64,000 nt of DNA from Vulcanimicrobiota bacterium (GTDB lineage: Bacteria > Vulcanimicrobiota > Vulcanimicrobiia > Vulcanimicrobiales > Vulcanimicrobiaceae), in contig PMSI01000002.1 of assembly GCA_003168375.1 (NCBI GenBank), positions 1 to 64,000 of the forward strand, given 5' to 3'. Below the pieces are notes generated by a model. The model made no database searches and was not told the DNA's origin. It saw only the letters and a program-made list of their open reading frames with translations. Shown piece by piece: positions 17,338 through 25,094 of this stretch; position 1 is the first letter of the stretch; each line of letters opens with the position of its first letter. A program made the translations under genes and the position numbers.

Positions 17338-18099
17338 CTATTGGGAACTAAAGTCGACGCTGAAGATGTAGTCGGCGGCGATCGGCTTGCAGTCCCGGAT
17401 CTCGGTCTGGAACGTCGAGTTCCGGGCCGCGCTGAGCGCCGCGTTGTTCAGGATCGCGCTCGGCGAGCTCTGAACCCGTGTTCCGGTGACCTTGCTGTCG
17501 GCGTTCAGCGAGACGATGACCTGAACCACCCCCGCGATCCCCTGCTGCTGTGCCATCTGCGGAGTGTCCGGCTCGATCGCGCGCAGGGTGGTCGCGGCGA
17601 CGTTCGGACGCGCGCAACTGGCCGGGGTCGGCGTCGGCCTCGGCGTCGGCTGCGCCGGGGCAGGGGTCGCCGGCGGGGCGGTCGACGGTGCCGCCGTCCC
17701 TTGACCTTGCGGGATCCCCTGGGTGTTGCCGGTCGTGTACTTGTTCGCCGTCTCCTGCGGGCCGCTGTTCGACTTCGACTCCGTCTTCTGCGTGTTGATC
17801 TTGATCTTCGGCTGCTGCGGCGCGGGCGTCTGCTGCGGCGGCGGGGTCTGCTTCGGCGGTGGGGTCGGCGGCGGGGTCGGGTGCGGCGTCGGCGTCGGCG
17901 GCGGGGTCGGCGGCGGCGTGGGGACCCGCACCACCGTCACCTTCTGCGGCTGATCTTCCTCGGCGTGCGTCTTCTCGAACTTCAGGAACGGCCCGCCGAT
18001 CAGGTGCAGCACGATCGAGAGCGCAAACCCGTAGAAAAGGAAGTTCTTGGCCCGCTCGGCTGTCGGAACCGGGGGCTTCGGAGCGCGGTTGCTCGCCAT
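17338..18099 (-). CDS. tonB: TonB energy transducer
   Basis: 253 residues: one inner-membrane helix (about 22-42, FYGFALSIVLHLIGGPF), a long Pro/Thr-rich periplasmic spacer (about 58-95) and a TonB_C domain at the end (TTLRAIEPDTPQMAQQQGIAGVVQV onward, VTGTRVQSSPSAILNNAAL). It couples proton motive force from ExbB/ExbD to outer-membrane receptors. Its ATG directly abuts the exbD stop. No TonB-dependent receptor is in the window. Confidence 0.88.
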   Translation of the reverse strand: MASNRAPKPPVPTAERAKNFLFYGFALSIVLHLIGGPFLKFEKTHAEEDQPQKVTVVRVPTPPPTPPPTPTPHPTPPPTPPPKQTPPPQQTPAPQQPKIKINTQKTESKSNSGPQETANKYTTGNTQGIPQGQGTAAPSTAPPATPAPAQPTPRPTPTPASCARPNVAATTLRAIEPDTPQMAQQQGIAGVVQVIVSLNADSKVTGTRVQSSPSAILNNAALSAARNSTFQTEIRDCKPIAADYIFSVDFSSQ

Positions 18100-18528
18100 C
18101 TAGCTCCCAGATGCCCCTTCCGGCGTCCCTTCGACGTGGTTGGCCAAGCCGAAGGTCGTCAGGTTCGCCGCCTTTGCGGCGTCCATGACGCGCAAGATCG
18201 TCCCGAAGCTCGCCTTCGGGTTCGCCTTGATGATGACGGTCTTCAACCCGCTGCCCGTATTCTTGACGAGCTGCTGGAATTGAACCTTCGCCTGCATCTC
18301 GTTGACGACGTTCGAGCCGATCTGCACGTCGTTGTGCTCGTCGACCAGGACCACGATCTGCGAGGGATGGACCTTTTGTTTGTTCTTGGCGTCGGGGAGC
18401 CGAGGCTCTTTGACGACCGAGGCGAGGATGATGAAGATGATCAGGAGGACCAGCAACACGTCCGTGAAGGGCGTGATGTTGATCGTCGACATCACTTCTT
18501 CTTCGCCTTGTCCGGTGGAGACGGCCAC
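18100..18528 (-). CDS. exbD: ExbD/TolR biopolymer transport protein (copy 1)
   Basis: 142 residues. STINITPFTDVLLVLLIIFIILASVV is the conserved ExbD/TolR helix with the proton-carrying Asp in FTDVLLV, followed by a periplasmic domain (VIIKANPKASFGTILRVMDAAK). With ExbB it forms the motor that energises TonB. Adjacent to a second, differing exbD, so the two may form mixed complexes or serve different transducers. Confidence 0.92.
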   Translation of the reverse strand: MAVSTGQGEEEVMSTINITPFTDVLLVLLIIFIILASVVKEPRLPDAKNKQKVHPSQIVVLVDEHNDVQIGSNVVNEMQAKVQFQQLVKNTGSGLKTVIIKANPKASFGTILRVMDAAKAANLTTFGLANHVEGTPEGASGS

Positions 18529-18553
18529 GAAGCGGAGTTTCCTTCTCTTACTC

Positions 18554-18967
18554 TTACGAGGTGACGAAGCCGACGTCTTCCAGACCCGCGACCTTCGCGG
18601 CGTCCAGAATACGGATGATCGTGCCGTAGGGCGCCTTGACGTCCGCGGTGAGCGAGACGTGCTTGTCGCCCCTGCGCCGGCGGACGTCGCTCATATCTGC
18701 ATAGATACGGGTGGCGTCCGTGCGCTTGCCGTCGACGTAGATCGTTCCGGTTTCATTGACGAGGACTTCGATGCTGTCAGTCTTCTTCTGCTGCTGGATC
18801 GGCGTGTTGTCGTTCTTGTCCGGCAACTGTTTCTCGAAACCCGGCGGCGCCACGAGCGCCGCAAGGATCATGAAGATGATGAGGAGGACCAGCAGCACGT
18901 CCGTGAAGGGCGTGATGTTGATCTCGGACATCACCGCGTCGTCCTGCTGGGCGGAGACCATGCTCAT
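18554..18967 (-). CDS. exbD: ExbD/TolR biopolymer transport protein (copy 2)
   Basis: 137 residues with the same helix (SEINITPFTDVLLVLLIIFMILAALV) and Asp as copy 1. The periplasmic domain differs (SIEVLVNETGTIYVDGKRTDATRIYADM, DVKAPYGTIIRILDAAKVAGL). Start at the first ATG; a second ATG two codons on is equally possible. It lies between exbB and the other exbD. Confidence 0.92.
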   Translation of the reverse strand: MSMVSAQQDDAVMSEINITPFTDVLLVLLIIFMILAALVAPPGFEKQLPDKNDNTPIQQQKKTDSIEVLVNETGTIYVDGKRTDATRIYADMSDVRRRRGDKHVSLTADVKAPYGTIIRILDAAKVAGLEDVGFVTS

Positions 18968-18998
18968 GAGTCGAGCCCTTTGATCGAGAGGTTCAGGG

Positions 18999-19670
18999 TT
19001 ACTTCGCTTCCGCGGCCGGCTTGTACAGGTCGGTCGGGATCGAGGCGCCGGTGTTGTGGAAGTGGAGCATCTCGGCGAGCTGGTTGGCCGAGACGATCAT
19101 CTCCTGGTTGTACGCCTTGATCCGGGTCTTGAAGTAGTTGAAGAAAACAACCGCGGTGACGGCCACGAACAGGCCGGCCGCCGTGGTGATCAGCGCTTCG
19201 GCGACACCCGCCGAGACGACGGCCGGGGTCGAGTTCCCTTTGAGGGCGATATCTTGGAAGGTGCGCATGACGCCGAGCACCGTACCGAACAACCCGACGA
19301 ACGGTGCGATGACCGCGATGGTACCGATGACGCCGAGGTTGCGCTCGAGCGTGTTCAGGTTCTCCATCAGCGCGATCGACAGCGCGTCGGTGATGTCGGC
19401 GCGGTTCTTCTCCCCGCGCTGAAGGCCGAACGCCAGGATTTTGGGGAGCATCCCTTTGTTCTGGCGGCAGATCTTGATCGCGCCTTCGAGGTCGTCCTCG
19501 GCGATTTTCAGGCCGATCGCCTTCAGCAGGCCCTTCGAATCCGAGTGCTGACTGGCGAAGAAGAGCAGCCGTTCGATCACGATAGCGACCGCGGCGATCG
19601 ACATCACGAGGAGGATCCACATTGCGGGACCGCCCTGATCGATCATGGTGAAAAATCCGCTGAAATCCAC
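18999..19670 (-). CDS. exbB: ExbB/TolQ/MotA proton channel protein
   Basis: 223 residues. An N-terminal helix (MWILLVMSIAAVAIVIERLLFF), a cytoplasmic stretch, then GVIGTIAVIAPFVGLFGTVLGVMRTFQDIA and EALITTAAGLFVAVTAVVFFNYF form the MotA/ExbB pore signature. Five such subunits surround an ExbD dimer. GTG start. First gene of the exbB-exbD-exbD-tonB block. Confidence 0.93.
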   Translation of the reverse strand: MDFSGFFTMIDQGGPAMWILLVMSIAAVAIVIERLLFFASQHSDSKGLLKAIGLKIAEDDLEGAIKICRQNKGMLPKILAFGLQRGEKNRADITDALSIALMENLNTLERNLGVIGTIAVIAPFVGLFGTVLGVMRTFQDIALKGNSTPAVVSAGVAEALITTAAGLFVAVTAVVFFNYFKTRIKAYNQEMIVSANQLAEMLHFHNTGASIPTDLYKPAAEAK

Positions 19671-19793
19671 GAGCTCTGGTTTCGCCTCCGAGTCTTCGAG
19701 GGAGTTTGAGTCTCCGGCGCGAGCCGGGTCAGACGAAGCTAGCCGGGGACTGCCCGGCGCGGGCCTAGGTGTTGGCGCCCCCGGCGTCCATTC

Positions 19794-21134
19794 CTACTTA
19801 GGTGTGATCTTCGTGAGCGCCGCGATCGCCTTGTCGATCTCGGCGTTGAGCGACGCGTCGGATGAACCGGAGTTCGCTTTGGCCTTCTGAAGGTACGCCA
19901 TCGCGGGCTTCGTGTCGGGGTTCACGGTCTTGGGATCGATGCTGTTCGCGAGCGCGATCCCGGCAACGAGATTCGCGCGCGCGTCGTTCGGATCGAGGGC
20001 GAGCGCCTTGTCGGCTTCGGCCTTCACGCCCTTCCAATCCGGCTTGGCCGCCCCCGCGAGTATGTTCGCCGCCTGCACGTACAGCACGACGGCGCGCGAG
20101 GGGACCGACCGCGCCGCGTTCTCGAGGTCGGTCACCGCTTCCGCCCTCCGGCCCGCCTGCATCGCAGCGACGGCCTGCTGGTTATAGTACGCCGCCAGAG
20201 TGTCGTCGATGCGGGTGTTGGACGGATCGCGCGCCTTGAGTTCCTTCGCCAGCGCGACCCCCTTGTCGGCCTGACCGCCGAAGATGTAGGCGGTGGCGAG
20301 CGAGGCGTCGATCGCGTTGAGGGTCGCGTTGTCGGCGTGACCGGCGGTCGCCTGCGCCTTCGCCTTCTCCAGGTCGGCGATCGCTGCGGGGTACTTCTGC
20401 GCGTTCCCGTAGGCGGTCCCCCGGATGAACAGTGTGTTCACGTTCTGCTGGAGCGCGAGCGCCTTGTCGGAGAGCGCGATCGCGAGGTCGTTGTTCTTTG
20501 CCTTCAGCGCGTCGACCGCGGCGTCCGAGTACGCTTTGGCGGCGACCACCTTGAAACGATCCGGGATCGTTCCGGCGGCATCGAACGCGGCGGCGGCGCC
20601 TTGCGCGTCGGGAGGGTCGAGGTATTCGTCGGCGACACCGAGCAGCGCTTGCGCGTTTTTGTCACCGGGGTGCGAAGCCAAGTACGATTGGAGCGCGGTC
20701 TTCGCCTCGGGGAACTTGTTCGCGCGGATCAGCGCGTTCGCTTGGACGACTTGACTCACGCTGCTGCCGGTATCGTTCACGACCGACGAGCCCAAGAATT
20801 TCAGGTCCATCGTGTAGAAGGCGTCGACCGCTTTGCCGTCGCGCATCCCGGGTTTGTAGGTCGAGTTCTTCGCGATCTCGAGCGCCGCGGCATCGTCTCC
20901 GTGGTTGGTCGACTTCTGGATCTTCACCGCGCCGATCGCGCCGTTTTTGTGCACGAACACCTGTACGGTGACGGCGCCTTTCCCGGCGACCGGTACGCTC
21001 GGATCCGCCTGTTTGACGACCTTCGGCGGCGTGTAGTACACGCTGGTCTGGGCGGGCGCCGCGAGCTGGAGCGACGCGGCGGCGAGCGCCGTGAACGCGA
21101 GCGCGGCGAGCGGGCGAAGGGTTCTCTCGACCAT
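19794..21134 (-). CDS. Secreted protein with TonB_C-like domain followed by TPR repeats
   Basis: 446 residues. A signal peptide (about 1-29) is followed by a TonB C-terminal-like domain (about 33-115: VTVQVFVHKNGAIGAVKIQKSTNHGDDAAALEIAKNSTYKPG). Several TPR helices fill the rest (AKTALQSYLASHPGDKNAQALLGVADEYLDP, then KYPAAIADLEKAKAQA). It has no anchor helix or Pro-rich spacer, so it is not a conventional TonB. A periplasmic scaffold or assembly role is inferred from the repeats and from its position upstream of exbB. Confidence 0.75.
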   Translation of the reverse strand: MVERTLRPLAALAFTALAAASLQLAAPAQTSVYYTPPKVVKQADPSVPVAGKGAVTVQVFVHKNGAIGAVKIQKSTNHGDDAAALEIAKNSTYKPGMRDGKAVDAFYTMDLKFLGSSVVNDTGSSVSQVVQANALIRANKFPEAKTALQSYLASHPGDKNAQALLGVADEYLDPPDAQGAAAAFDAAGTIPDRFKVVAAKAYSDAAVDALKAKNNDLAIALSDKALALQQNVNTLFIRGTAYGNAQKYPAAIADLEKAKAQATAGHADNATLNAIDASLATAYIFGGQADKGVALAKELKARDPSNTRIDDTLAAYYNQQAVAAMQAGRRAEAVTDLENAARSVPSRAVVLYVQAANILAGAAKPDWKGVKAEADKALALDPNDARANLVAGIALANSIDPKTVNPDTKPAMAYLQKAKANSGSSDASLNAEIDKAIAALTKITPK

Positions 21135-21341
21135 GGTACCTCTTGGAGAGGGTAGCTCCGGAAACGATCCAGGGTACGGGAACTAACGCGGGACGAGGAC
21201 CGCCGGTTCCGAGCGAACGCGATGCACGAGCGGCTCCCGGCCGGCCTCGCAATGCACCACGTGCGACCGAGCGCGATTGGCTATGCTCTCCTCAACACCT
21301 GCTCGGCGTACCGCCGGACGACTGCCTGCGAATCGGCTCGG
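21135..21341. other. Intergenic leader of the TonB_C/TPR gene
   Basis: 207 nt between the chorismate mutase stop and the TPR protein start, both on the minus strand. It must hold the promoter of the TPR-exbB-tonB run. I found no hairpin, riboswitch or clear -35/-10 pair that I could defend. An AGAGGT ribosome site precedes the TPR ATG. Confidence 0.4.
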
Positions 21342-21707
21342 TTAGCGACCGGTCAGGTCGGGCCGGAGAACGGTCGCGCCTTCCAAATAGACGTGCTGGA
21401 TGCGGTCCTGCGGCTGGTCGGTGTTGACGTGCACCAGGACCCGAATACAGCGCTCCAGCCTTCCGGGTACCCCGATTTCCGTGAAGTTCAACAGCGGCAC
21501 AAGCGTCCACCCCATGCGGCGAGCGGCCGCCGCCGGGAACTCCGAGACGAGGTCCGGAGTGACGGTAAAGAGCGCCGACGCGACGTCCTCCGGGACGAAG
21601 CCGTTGCGCTGCACGATCTCCCGGAGCAGTTGCTCGGTCGCATCCAGGATCAAGCCCGGCTCGTCGCCCGCCACCGTCGTGGCGCCGCGAATGCCGCGCA
21701 GGATCAC
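21342..21707 (-). CDS. aroH: Chorismate mutase, AroH type
   Basis: 121 residues of the trimeric Bacillus-type chorismate mutase, converting chorismate to prephenate. RGIRGATTV (Arg near residue 7), [17 protein letters not shown] (the key Arg lies in RCIRV) and [18 protein letters not shown] with the active-site Tyr match closely. The Cys that precedes the FxE segment in B. subtilis is Asn here. GTG is coupled to the rluB stop by GTGA, an unusual gene pairing. Confidence 0.92.
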   Translation of the reverse strand: MILRGIRGATTVAGDEPGLILDATEQLLREIVQRNGFVPEDVASALFTVTPDLVSEFPAAAARRMGWTLVPLLNFTEIGVPGRLERCIRVLVHVNTDQPQDRIQHVYLEGATVLRPDLTGR

Positions 21708-22444
21708 GGCGCCACCGCCTCGCGCGAATCGCTGACCACCCGGTGGAGGGCGGCGACTTCGCGCGGCGTCGCCGGCCGGACCGCGCCGGGGGCCAGCTCG
21801 CCCAGTGAGATCGGACCGAAGCGCAGCCTGGTGAGCGCGATGACCGGATGCTCGACCACCTCGAACATACGGCGGACCTGGCGGTTGCGGCCCTCGTGGA
21901 TCGTGATGTCGACCAGCGAGACGTCGCGGCGAACGGCGACGACGCGCACCAGCGCCGGCGCCGCGCGGCCTTCCTCGAGCCGCACGCCGCGCAGGATCTT
22001 CTCGACCGCGGTCGGCTCGAGCCGCCCGCGCAGGGTTGCCCGATAGGTCTTCTCGACGCCGAACCGCGGGTGGGTCAGCACGTTGGCCGCCTCACCGTCG
22101 TCGGTCAGCAGCAGCACGCCGCTCGTATCGTAGTCGAGCCGCCCGACGGGGACGACGCGGGCGGTGACGCCGGCCGCCCGCACCAGATCGCTGACGGTAC
22201 GACGCCCCTCCGGATCGCGCATCGTCGTCATCACGCCGGCCGGTTTGTGCATCACGACGTAGGTGCGCGTTTCGGCCGGCCGCACGACCCGCCCGTCGAC
22301 CTCGACGCGCGCGCCGTCGTCGACGCTCGTGCCGAGCTCGCGCACGACCCGCCCCGCGACACGAACCCGGCCCGCGACGATCAGCTCCTCGGCGCGGCGG
22401 CGCGACGCAACGCCGGCCGCCGCGAGATATTTCTGCAGCCGCAG
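21704..22444 (-). CDS. rluB: RluB/RsuA-family pseudouridine synthase, apparent CTG start
   Basis: About 246 residues. The S4 RNA-binding domain starts [22 protein letters not shown]. The synthase domain has the active-site Asp in [18 protein letters not shown] and the [11 protein letters not shown] motif. It modifies a uridine in 23S or 16S rRNA. The first in-frame ATG/GTG/TTG (GTG, 22345) lies inside the S4 domain, so the true start is upstream. CTG at 22442-22444, with TAGGA 9 nt before it and 11 nt after the Rho stop, puts the start exactly where family members begin. Confidence 0.85.
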   Translation of the reverse strand: MRLQKYLAAAGVASRRRAEELIVAGRVRVAGRVVRELGTSVDDGARVEVDGRVVRPAETRTYVVMHKPAGVMTTMRDPEGRRTVSDLVRAAGVTARVVPVGRLDYDTSGVLLLTDDGEAANVLTHPRFGVEKTYRATLRGRLEPTAVEKILRGVRLEEGRAAPALVRVVAVRRDVSLVDITIHEGRNRQVRRMFEVVEHPVIALTRLRFGPISLGELAPGAVRPATPREVAALHRVVSDSREAVAP

Positions 22445-22455
22445 CGCCGCGGGTC

Positions 22456-23856
22456 CTAGACCTTCTTCAGGTCGAGCGCGGTCACGAACTCGTCGTTCTT
22501 CTGCGTCCGCGCGAGCGCGGCGTAGATCCGCTCCGACGCCTCGACGGTCGTGACCCCCGAGAGCGCACGCCGTAGGTCGGTCACCTTGTGCAGCGCGATC
22601 TCGCTGAGCAGCTGCTCTTCGTACCAGTTGCTGCTGCGCATCAGATCGACCGGCGGGTAGGCCCGGATCTCGGCGAGCTCGCGCGCCAGGATGAGCTCGG
22701 CGTTCGCGGCCGGCGAGAACTCGTCGATCAACAGCGCGTCGAACGCCGACGTCCCGGCGCTCAGCGTCGCGAGCACGGTGAGCGAACCGCCGCCCTCGAC
22801 CGCACGCGCGGCGCCGAACAGCCGCTTCGGACGCTGCAGCGTCGCACCGTCGATCTGCGACGCGTTCCCTTTATGGTGCGAGATCGCGGCGTAGGCGCGG
22901 ACCAGCCGCGTGAGCGAGGAGACGAGGACGACCGCGTCGCGGCCGAGCTCCGCCAGGCGCTTCGCGCGCTCGAACACCAGCTCGGCGGTCGTCACGTGGT
23001 TGTCGGGATGCTCCTCGAACGTCGTCGCCACGACTTCGACGTCGAGCTCGCGTTGCAGGTGCGTCACGGCTTCGGGACGCTCGTCGACGAGCAGCACGAT
23101 CACGTGCGCTTCGCGATCGTTCGCTTCGATCGCCCGTGCGATGCGGACGAGGAGCGCGGCGTCGTCCGCACGCGCCGGCGCGAGCAGCAGCGCGCGCTGC
23201 CCCTTGCCCAACGGCGCGAAGAGGTCGATCGCCCGCGTCGCGAGATCGCCGCGGGTCTCGAGCGTGAAGCGCTGCGTCGGCGGTTCCGCCGTGAGCTCTT
23301 CGAAGATGCGGCGGTTCGCGATCGCTTCCGGCGCGTAGCCGTTGATGGTCTCGACCTTGACGATCCCGTAGTACTTCTCGTTCTCTTTCGGCCTGCGCAC
23401 CTGACCGGCGACGAGATCGCCCCGCCGCAGCTCGAAGCGCCGGATCTGCGACTGCGAGATGTAGATATCGTCGGTTCCGACCAGGTACCCGTCGCGCCGG
23501 AGGAAGCCGTAGCCCTCCGGCAGGATGTCGAGGACGCCGTTCGCCTTTTCGAGGCCGCTGCGCTGGGCCTGGACGTCGACGATCTGCGCGACCAGGTCGT
23601 CCTTCTTGATCTTGGTCGGGTTCTCGATCTCGAACGTCTTCGCGAGCTCGTTGAGCTCGGCTTTGCTCATCTCGGCGAGTTGCTCGCCGGAGAGCAGCGG
23701 CGGTCCGACCGCCTGGGGGAACTCGGGCTGGGTGAAGACGTCGTGCTGCGCTTGCGGCGCGCCTTCGTTGAAGCGTTGGCGGTTGCGCCGCGAGCGGCGG
23801 CGACGGCCCCCACCTTCCGGACGACCGTTGTTGTTGGGTCGATTGTCGAACTGCAG
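22456..23856 (-). CDS. Rho-like protein with ablated ATPase site
   Basis: 466 residues from an apparent CTG start (404 from ATG 23670; numbers below use the ATG). An Arg/Asn/Gly-rich leader is followed by a Rho_N helix bundle (1-33), an intact RNA-binding OB fold (46-117, DILPEGYGFLRRDGYLVGTDDIYISQSQ), then the RecA-like core. The Walker A, normally APPKAGKT, reads APARADDA (164-171). The Walker B Asp is Ser (VVLVSS). The arginine-finger Arg in RSGTRKEELL is Trp (RSSNWYEEQLL). DERPEAVT and LQRPKRLFGAARAVEGGGSLTVLAT remain. RNA binding is expected; ATP-driven translocation is not. Confidence 0.88.
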   Translation of the reverse strand: MQFDNRPNNNGRPEGGGRRRRSRRNRQRFNEGAPQAQHDVFTQPEFPQAVGPPLLSGEQLAEMSKAELNELAKTFEIENPTKIKKDDLVAQIVDVQAQRSGLEKANGVLDILPEGYGFLRRDGYLVGTDDIYISQSQIRRFELRRGDLVAGQVRRPKENEKYYGIVKVETINGYAPEAIANRRIFEELTAEPPTQRFTLETRGDLATRAIDLFAPLGKGQRALLLAPARADDAALLVRIARAIEANDREAHVIVLLVDERPEAVTHLQRELDVEVVATTFEEHPDNHVTTAELVFERAKRLAELGRDAVVLVSSLTRLVRAYAAISHHKGNASQIDGATLQRPKRLFGAARAVEGGGSLTVLATLSAGTSAFDALLIDEFSPAANAELILARELAEIRAYPPVDLMRSSNWYEEQLLSEIALHKVTDLRRALSGVTTVEASERIYAALARTQKNDEFVTALDLKKV

Positions 23857-24005
23857 CGGACTGCTCCCTCGGGGAGACGGGCGTCCCGCGCGACGGGGCC
23901 CACCGGCGAGGCTGCCGGGGCCGCTCGTCGGCGCGAAGCGCCGAGGAACGAGAACACCGCACGGTTCGGGGACCGCGCGACGTAGCGCAGTCTACCACAG
24001 CCGCG

Positions 24006-24674
24006 TCACGGGGACAAGGCGCGTGGTCCGCTCACGCTTCGATTCCCCGCGGCGTAGAAGCGCAGCGGCTCGTGGGCGGCTTTCGTGATCCCGATGCGCG
24101 TGCTGACACCGACCGGCAGCTCGATCCCGTCGGCGGCGAGCCACAGCCCCGGATCGGCCGTGAGGTCTACGCCGTCGAACGCGGGACCGATCGCGAACGC
24201 TCGGCAGAGGTTCCCGGGGCCCCGGGCGAGGTCGCGATCCTTCACCCCCGGCCGGCCGCGCAGGGCGCGCATCGTCTCGATCCCAGCTACCGGCTCGCAG
24301 GCGCGCACCAGCGCGGCGGCACCGACCCCGTCCGCTTCGGCGGTGACGTTCAGGCACCAGTTGGCGCCGTAGATGAAGTACACGTAGGCGTGGAGCGGCG
24401 GACCGAACATCGCCCGGTTGCGCGCCGTCATCCCGCGGAACGCGTGCGAGGCGGGATCGGCCGGGAAGTACGCTTCGGTCTCGACGATCCGCCCGACCAG
24501 CAGCTCGCCGTCGAGCGCGCGAACCAGCAGCTTCCCGATCAGTGCCCGCGAGAGCGCGACGGTCTCGTGCGGGAGATCATCGCGGCCCAGCCGGCCGCCG
24601 GCCCGGTCATGCGGCGGCCGAGGTGCGGAGCGCGACTTCCGCGCGAGCGCGGGTTTCGAGGTCGTGGGTTTCAA
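24006..24674 (-). CDS. mpg: 3-methyladenine DNA glycosylase (Mpg/AAG family)
   Basis: Up to 222 residues. ALIGKLLVRALDGELLVGRIVETEAYFPADPASHAFRG carries the catalytic Glu. RNRAMFGPPLHAYVYFIYGANWCLNVTAE and ARGPGNLCRAFAI complete the AAG signature. It excises alkylated purines. The ATG chosen overlaps the upstream gene by 68 nt and adds about 28 Arg/Pro-rich residues of doubtful reality. An in-frame CTG at 24588-24590 would start just before DDLPHETVALSRALIGK, where the family usually begins. It follows the RNase H-like gene, and both lie downstream of the SOS box. Confidence 0.9.
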   Translation of the reverse strand: MKPTTSKPALARKSRSAPRPPHDRAGGRLGRDDLPHETVALSRALIGKLLVRALDGELLVGRIVETEAYFPADPASHAFRGMTARNRAMFGPPLHAYVYFIYGANWCLNVTAEADGVGAAALVRACEPVAGIETMRALRGRPGVKDRDLARGPGNLCRAFAIGPAFDGVDLTADPGLWLAADGIELPVGVSTRIGITKAAHEPLRFYAAGNRSVSGPRALSP

Positions 24675-25047
24675 TCGGTTCGCCGCGTTCGACGCGGGCG
24701 ACCGCGAAGCCGTGCAGGACGCAGCGGGTCTTGACGTAGGCCAGGGCGAGCGCCGGCGGGACGGTGCGGCGAGCGTTCAGGTCGTCGGCGACGCCCTCGT
24801 CGGCGAGCCGGATCCGAATCCGGGTGAACCCGCGGCTCCGCAAGTACGAACCGACCGCCGCGACCGCTGCGTATCCGAACTCGCGTCCGTCGAGCGCGGA
24901 GAGCGGGACGGCCCCGAAGGGGACCTTCACGACGGCTCGACCGGTACCGGTCGCGATCGCGGCATAGGCGACCCCGTTGCCGGTACGGTCGGCGGCGTAG
25001 CCGACGGCGGCGTCGGCGGAACGGTGGCGGGTGGTGGTCTGCGGCAT
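24607..25047 (-). CDS. RNase H-like fold protein
   Basis: 146 residues. The order DAAVGYAADRTGNGVAYAAI, then DGREFGYAAVAAVGSYL, then IRIRLADEGVADDLNARR resembles the strand-helix-strand plan of RNase HI-like proteins, with acidic residues (Asp, Glu, Asp) at the usual metal positions. Identity is low, and nuclease activity cannot be claimed. An ATG five codons upstream (25062) may be the start if the transcript is nearly leaderless. The gene sits directly downstream of the SOS box and upstream of mpg, suggesting a DNA-repair role. Confidence 0.55.
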   Translation of the reverse strand: MPQTTTRHRSADAAVGYAADRTGNGVAYAAIATGTGRAVVKVPFGAVPLSALDGREFGYAAVAAVGSYLRSRGFTRIRIRLADEGVADDLNARRTVPPALALAYVKTRCVLHGFAVARVERGEPIETHDLETRARAEVALRTSAAA

Positions 25048-25064
25048 GGCTCGTGCAATCATCC

Positions 25065-25094
25065 TATATCGAACATGTGTTCGAGTCAAGTCAA
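25065..25094 (-). promoter_or_regulatory. Promoter overlapped by the SOS box
   Basis: On the minus strand TTGACT (25094-25089) lies 18 nt from GATATA (25070-25065). A second TTGACT begins at 25089. The LexA-type palindrome fills the spacer, the classic position for repression. Transcription would run into the RNase H-like gene and mpg. Confidence 0.6.
25070..25083. promoter_or_regulatory. Candidate LexA operator (Gram-positive-type SOS box)
   Basis: CGAACATGTGTTCG has perfect 6-bp arms (CGAACA/TGTTCG) around TG and matches the Bacillus/actinobacterial LexA consensus CGAACRNRYGTTYG at every position. It lies within the promoter of the RNase H-like/mpg pair, just after the end of the glycosyltransferase gene. 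Confidence 0.75.

Noticed and set aside
21135-21341. T-box or attenuator in the 207-nt gap beyond aroH
   Set aside because: The gap is downstream of aroH on the minus strand, so it cannot regulate aroH; no T-box core is visible.
22456-23670. Explaining the Rho changes as a frameshift or assembly error
   Set aside because: The frame is open throughout with conserved blocks on both sides of each lost motif; the losses are separate substitutions.
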